From DAOQAU01 sp035354275 (GTDB lineage: Bacteria > Cyanobacteriota > Vampirovibrionia > Gastranaerophilales > Gastranaerophilaceae), in assembly GCA_035354275.1 (NCBI GenBank), contig DAOQAU010000074.1, forward strand, positions 1 to 5,813: a stretch of DNA of 5,813 nucleotides, read 5' to 3'. Under the pieces are notes generated by a model. The model did no database searches, had not been told where the DNA came from, and saw only the letters and a list, made by a program, of their open reading frames with translations. This document shows, in pieces, positions 4,549 through 5,813 of the stretch; positions within the stretch are counted from its first letter, which is position 1, and every line of letters starts with the position of its first letter. A program made the position numbers and the translations under genes.

Positions 4549-5260
4549 ATATATTGCAGCATCAGGAATTTGTTCAAGAAGAAAAGCTGATGAATTAATC
4601 CAAAGCGGTGTGGTTTCTGTTAACGGAAAAAAAGTTGTAGAATTGGGTTTTTCTGTTAATGAAAAAGATAAAGTTTTTGTAAAAAATGAACTTATTCGTC
4701 CTAAAAAATTTGAATATTACAGATTTTACAAACCCACAGGATATATTACAACAAGCGACGATGAAAAAGACAGAAAAATCATTTATGACCTGCTTCCTCC
4801 TGCCATGCATAACCTAAAGCCGGTCGGAAGGCTTGACAGGGATTCAAGCGGGTTGATAATTCTTACCAATGACGGCGACTTGATTAATGAATTGACGCAT
4901 CCTTCAATTAAAGTTCCAAAAGTCTATGTGGTAAGTGTGGAGGGAAAAGTTTCACTTCATCACCTTGAAAAAATGGCACAGGGAATTGAAATTGAAAAAG
5001 GTAAAAACGCTTATGCCGATACTTTAATTCTTGAAAGTACAAATAAAAAAACGATTCTTCAGGTAACTCTGTATCAGGGTTTAAACCGTCAAATAAGAAA
5101 AATGTTTGAAAATTTGGGATTTGAAGTAACTTCGCTGAAAAGAATTCAGCATGCTACAATAACATTGGAAGGTTTAAAAAAGGGTCAGTTTAAGCCGATA
5201 AAACCGCTTCAGGTTAAAGAGTTGAGAAATTTTTTGTCTAAATTGGAGCAAAAAAAATGA
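4535..5260 (+). CDS. RluB-type 23S rRNA pseudouridine synthase (RsuA/RluB/E/F family)
   Basis: It converts a specific uridine in rRNA to pseudouridine; by similarity of layout an RluB-like enzyme acting on 23S rRNA (helix 89 region in the model proteins), though RsuA or RluF-like targets cannot be excluded. Residues 1-48 form an S4 RNA-binding domain (MRLNKYIAASGICSRRKADE, VNGKKV). The catalytic domain follows, with RFYKPTGYITT (63-73), the active-site motif GRLDRDSSGL (98-107; catalytic D101), TNDGDL, and the C-terminal motif GLNRQIRKM (182-190). The 241-residue length is normal. I start at 4535 because the family nearly always begins M-R-L-N-K; an in-frame ATG at 4526 would add three residues. 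The gene overlaps the YbgC-like gene by 14 nt and the kinase gene by 4 nt (ATGA), so it depends on readthrough from upstream and translational coupling. Confidence 0.93.
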   Translation: MRLNKYIAASGICSRRKADELIQSGVVSVNGKKVVELGFSVNEKDKVFVKNELIRPKKFEYYRFYKPTGYITTSDDEKDRKIIYDLLPPAMHNLKPVGRLDRDSSGLIILTNDGDLINELTHPSIKVPKVYVVSVEGKVSLHHLEKMAQGIEIEKGKNAYADTLILESTNKKTILQVTLYQGLNRQIRKMFENLGFEVTSLKRIQHATITLEGLKKGQFKPIKPLQVKELRNFLSKLEQKK

Positions 5261-5813
5261 TTAAAGTCGCAATTACAGGAAATATTGCCTCAGGCAAAAC
5301 CGCAGTGGAAGAAATTTTAAGAAAAAAAGGCTACCAAGTCCTTGATACAGATGATATTTCTCATACGTTGCTTGAAGATAAAAAGGTCAAAGAGCAAATA
5401 ATAAGCGAATTTGAAAAATTTGATATTGTCGAAAATAATGAAATTTCAAGACATAAATTGGGCAAAATAGTTTTTACAGATATTAAATTAAGAAAAAAAC
5501 TTGAAGAAATTTTACATCCTTTAATAAAAAAAGAAATAAGGCGATTTTTTCGCCAATGCGAATCAAAGGGCGAAAAAATCGCCTTTGTTTCCGTCCCTTT
5601 GCTTTTTGAAGTAAATATGCAAAAACTTTTTGATAAAATTGTTTTGGTGCATGCAGATACCCAATTTAGGCTGCAGAGGCTTGTAAGCCGAAACAATCTG
5701 ACTATTGAGCAGGCAAAAAACAGAATTAAGATACAAATGCCGCAGGATGAAAAATTGAAATTATCAGATTATGTTATATACAACAATAAGACTTCTAAAG
5801 AATTAGAATTAGC
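5257..5813 (+). CDS. coaE: Dephospho-CoA kinase, 3' end cut off by the window
   Basis: The last step of coenzyme A synthesis: ATP-dependent phosphorylation of the 3'-hydroxyl of dephospho-CoA ribose, in the cytoplasm. 185 codons are visible of roughly 200 expected. Residues 1-15 are the Walker A strand and P-loop, MIKVAITGNIASGKT, with Ala where many family members have Gly. D30-T-D32 fits the substrate-site DAD motif. HPLIKKEI, the SVPLLFE strand (canonical PLLFE), the lid RLQRLVSRN and the EQAKNRIKIQM segment follow in the order of the family. The ATG shares ATGA with the stop of the upstream gene, so translation is probably coupled. The start is certain because the P-loop follows at once. 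An almost perfect hairpin lies within codons 94-110. Confidence 0.95.
   Translation, partial: MIKVAITGNIASGKTAVEEILRKKGYQVLDTDDISHTLLEDKKVKEQIISEFEKFDIVENNEISRHKLGKIVFTDIKLRKKLEEILHPLIKKEIRRFFRQCESKGEKIAFVSVPLLFEVNMQKLFDKIVLVHADTQFRLQRLVSRNNLTIEQAKNRIKIQMPQDEKLKLSDYVIYNNKTSKELEL
5538..5585. repeat. Perfect 17-bp inverted repeat inside coaE
   Basis: AAGGCGATTTTTTCGCC (5538-5554) is the exact reverse complement of GGCGAAAAAATCGCCTT (5569-5585), with a 14-nt loop. Each arm is itself a short palindrome (GGCGA with TCGCC), so cruciform or two-hairpin forms are also possible. The right arm is followed by TTTGTTT on the + strand, giving it a loosely terminator-like look within the coding sequence. 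Confidence 0.85.

Noticed and set aside
5361..5696. - strand open frame opposite coaE
   Set aside because: The + frame holds every dephospho-CoA kinase motif in order; the antisense product is Ser/Phe-rich low complexity.

Overview
The window is AT-rich and densely coded, with the standard genetic code (TGA is used as a stop, TGG for Trp). It looks like a strictly anaerobic, probably host-associated bacterium: rubrerythrin and rubredoxin sit together, an acyl-ACP thioesterase is present, and the SRP RNA is the long form with an Alu domain. Low-GC Clostridia or non-photosynthetic relatives of Cyanobacteria (Gastranaerophilales/Vampirovibrionia type) would both fit. I lean to the latter on general sequence feel, but the window does not settle it.

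Layout. (1) 1-552: 3' part of an acyl-ACP thioesterase gene (+), closed by a very strong intrinsic terminator. (2) 602-750: non-coding DNA packed with hairpins, including two mutually exclusive ones and a strong bulged one. (3) 738-1130: a small hypothetical membrane protein (-). (4) 1225-2970: a polytopic GT39/ArnT-type glycosyltransferase (+) whose N-terminal codons consist of a 93-bp palindromic repeat read in frame. (5) 2974-3234: a large bacterial SRP RNA (-), convergent with the glycosyltransferase gene and only 3 nt from it. (6) 3257-3340: a miniature repeat with 9-bp terminal inverted repeats and octamer tandem units. It lies between the SRP RNA promoter and the end of the rubredoxin gene and supplies the rubredoxin stop codon. 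(7) 3333-4038: a rubrerythrin-rubredoxin operon (-), a peroxide-detoxification pair; the 45-residue rubredoxin is easily missed because it is so short. (8) 4120 to the window end: a tightly overlapping operon (+) of a YbgC-like thioesterase, an RluB-type pseudouridine synthase and dephospho-CoA kinase (3' truncated).

Regulation. Three transcription units carry nearly the same extended -10 element (TGTTAAAAT or TGTTAAATT). For the SRP RNA it sits at the right distance from the independently predicted 5' end. For the YbgC gene it lies so close to the ATG, with no Shine-Dalgarno sequence, that the mRNA should be leaderless; the glycosyltransferase mRNA should be nearly so. The rubrerythrin and rubredoxin genes have strong Shine-Dalgarno sequences instead.

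I see no complete new system, CRISPR array, tRNA or intact transposase. The parts most worth a second look are the hairpin cluster at 622-750, the two miniature repeats that contribute codons to genes, the leaderless-promoter pattern, the long SRP RNA, and a perfect hairpin inside the kinase gene.
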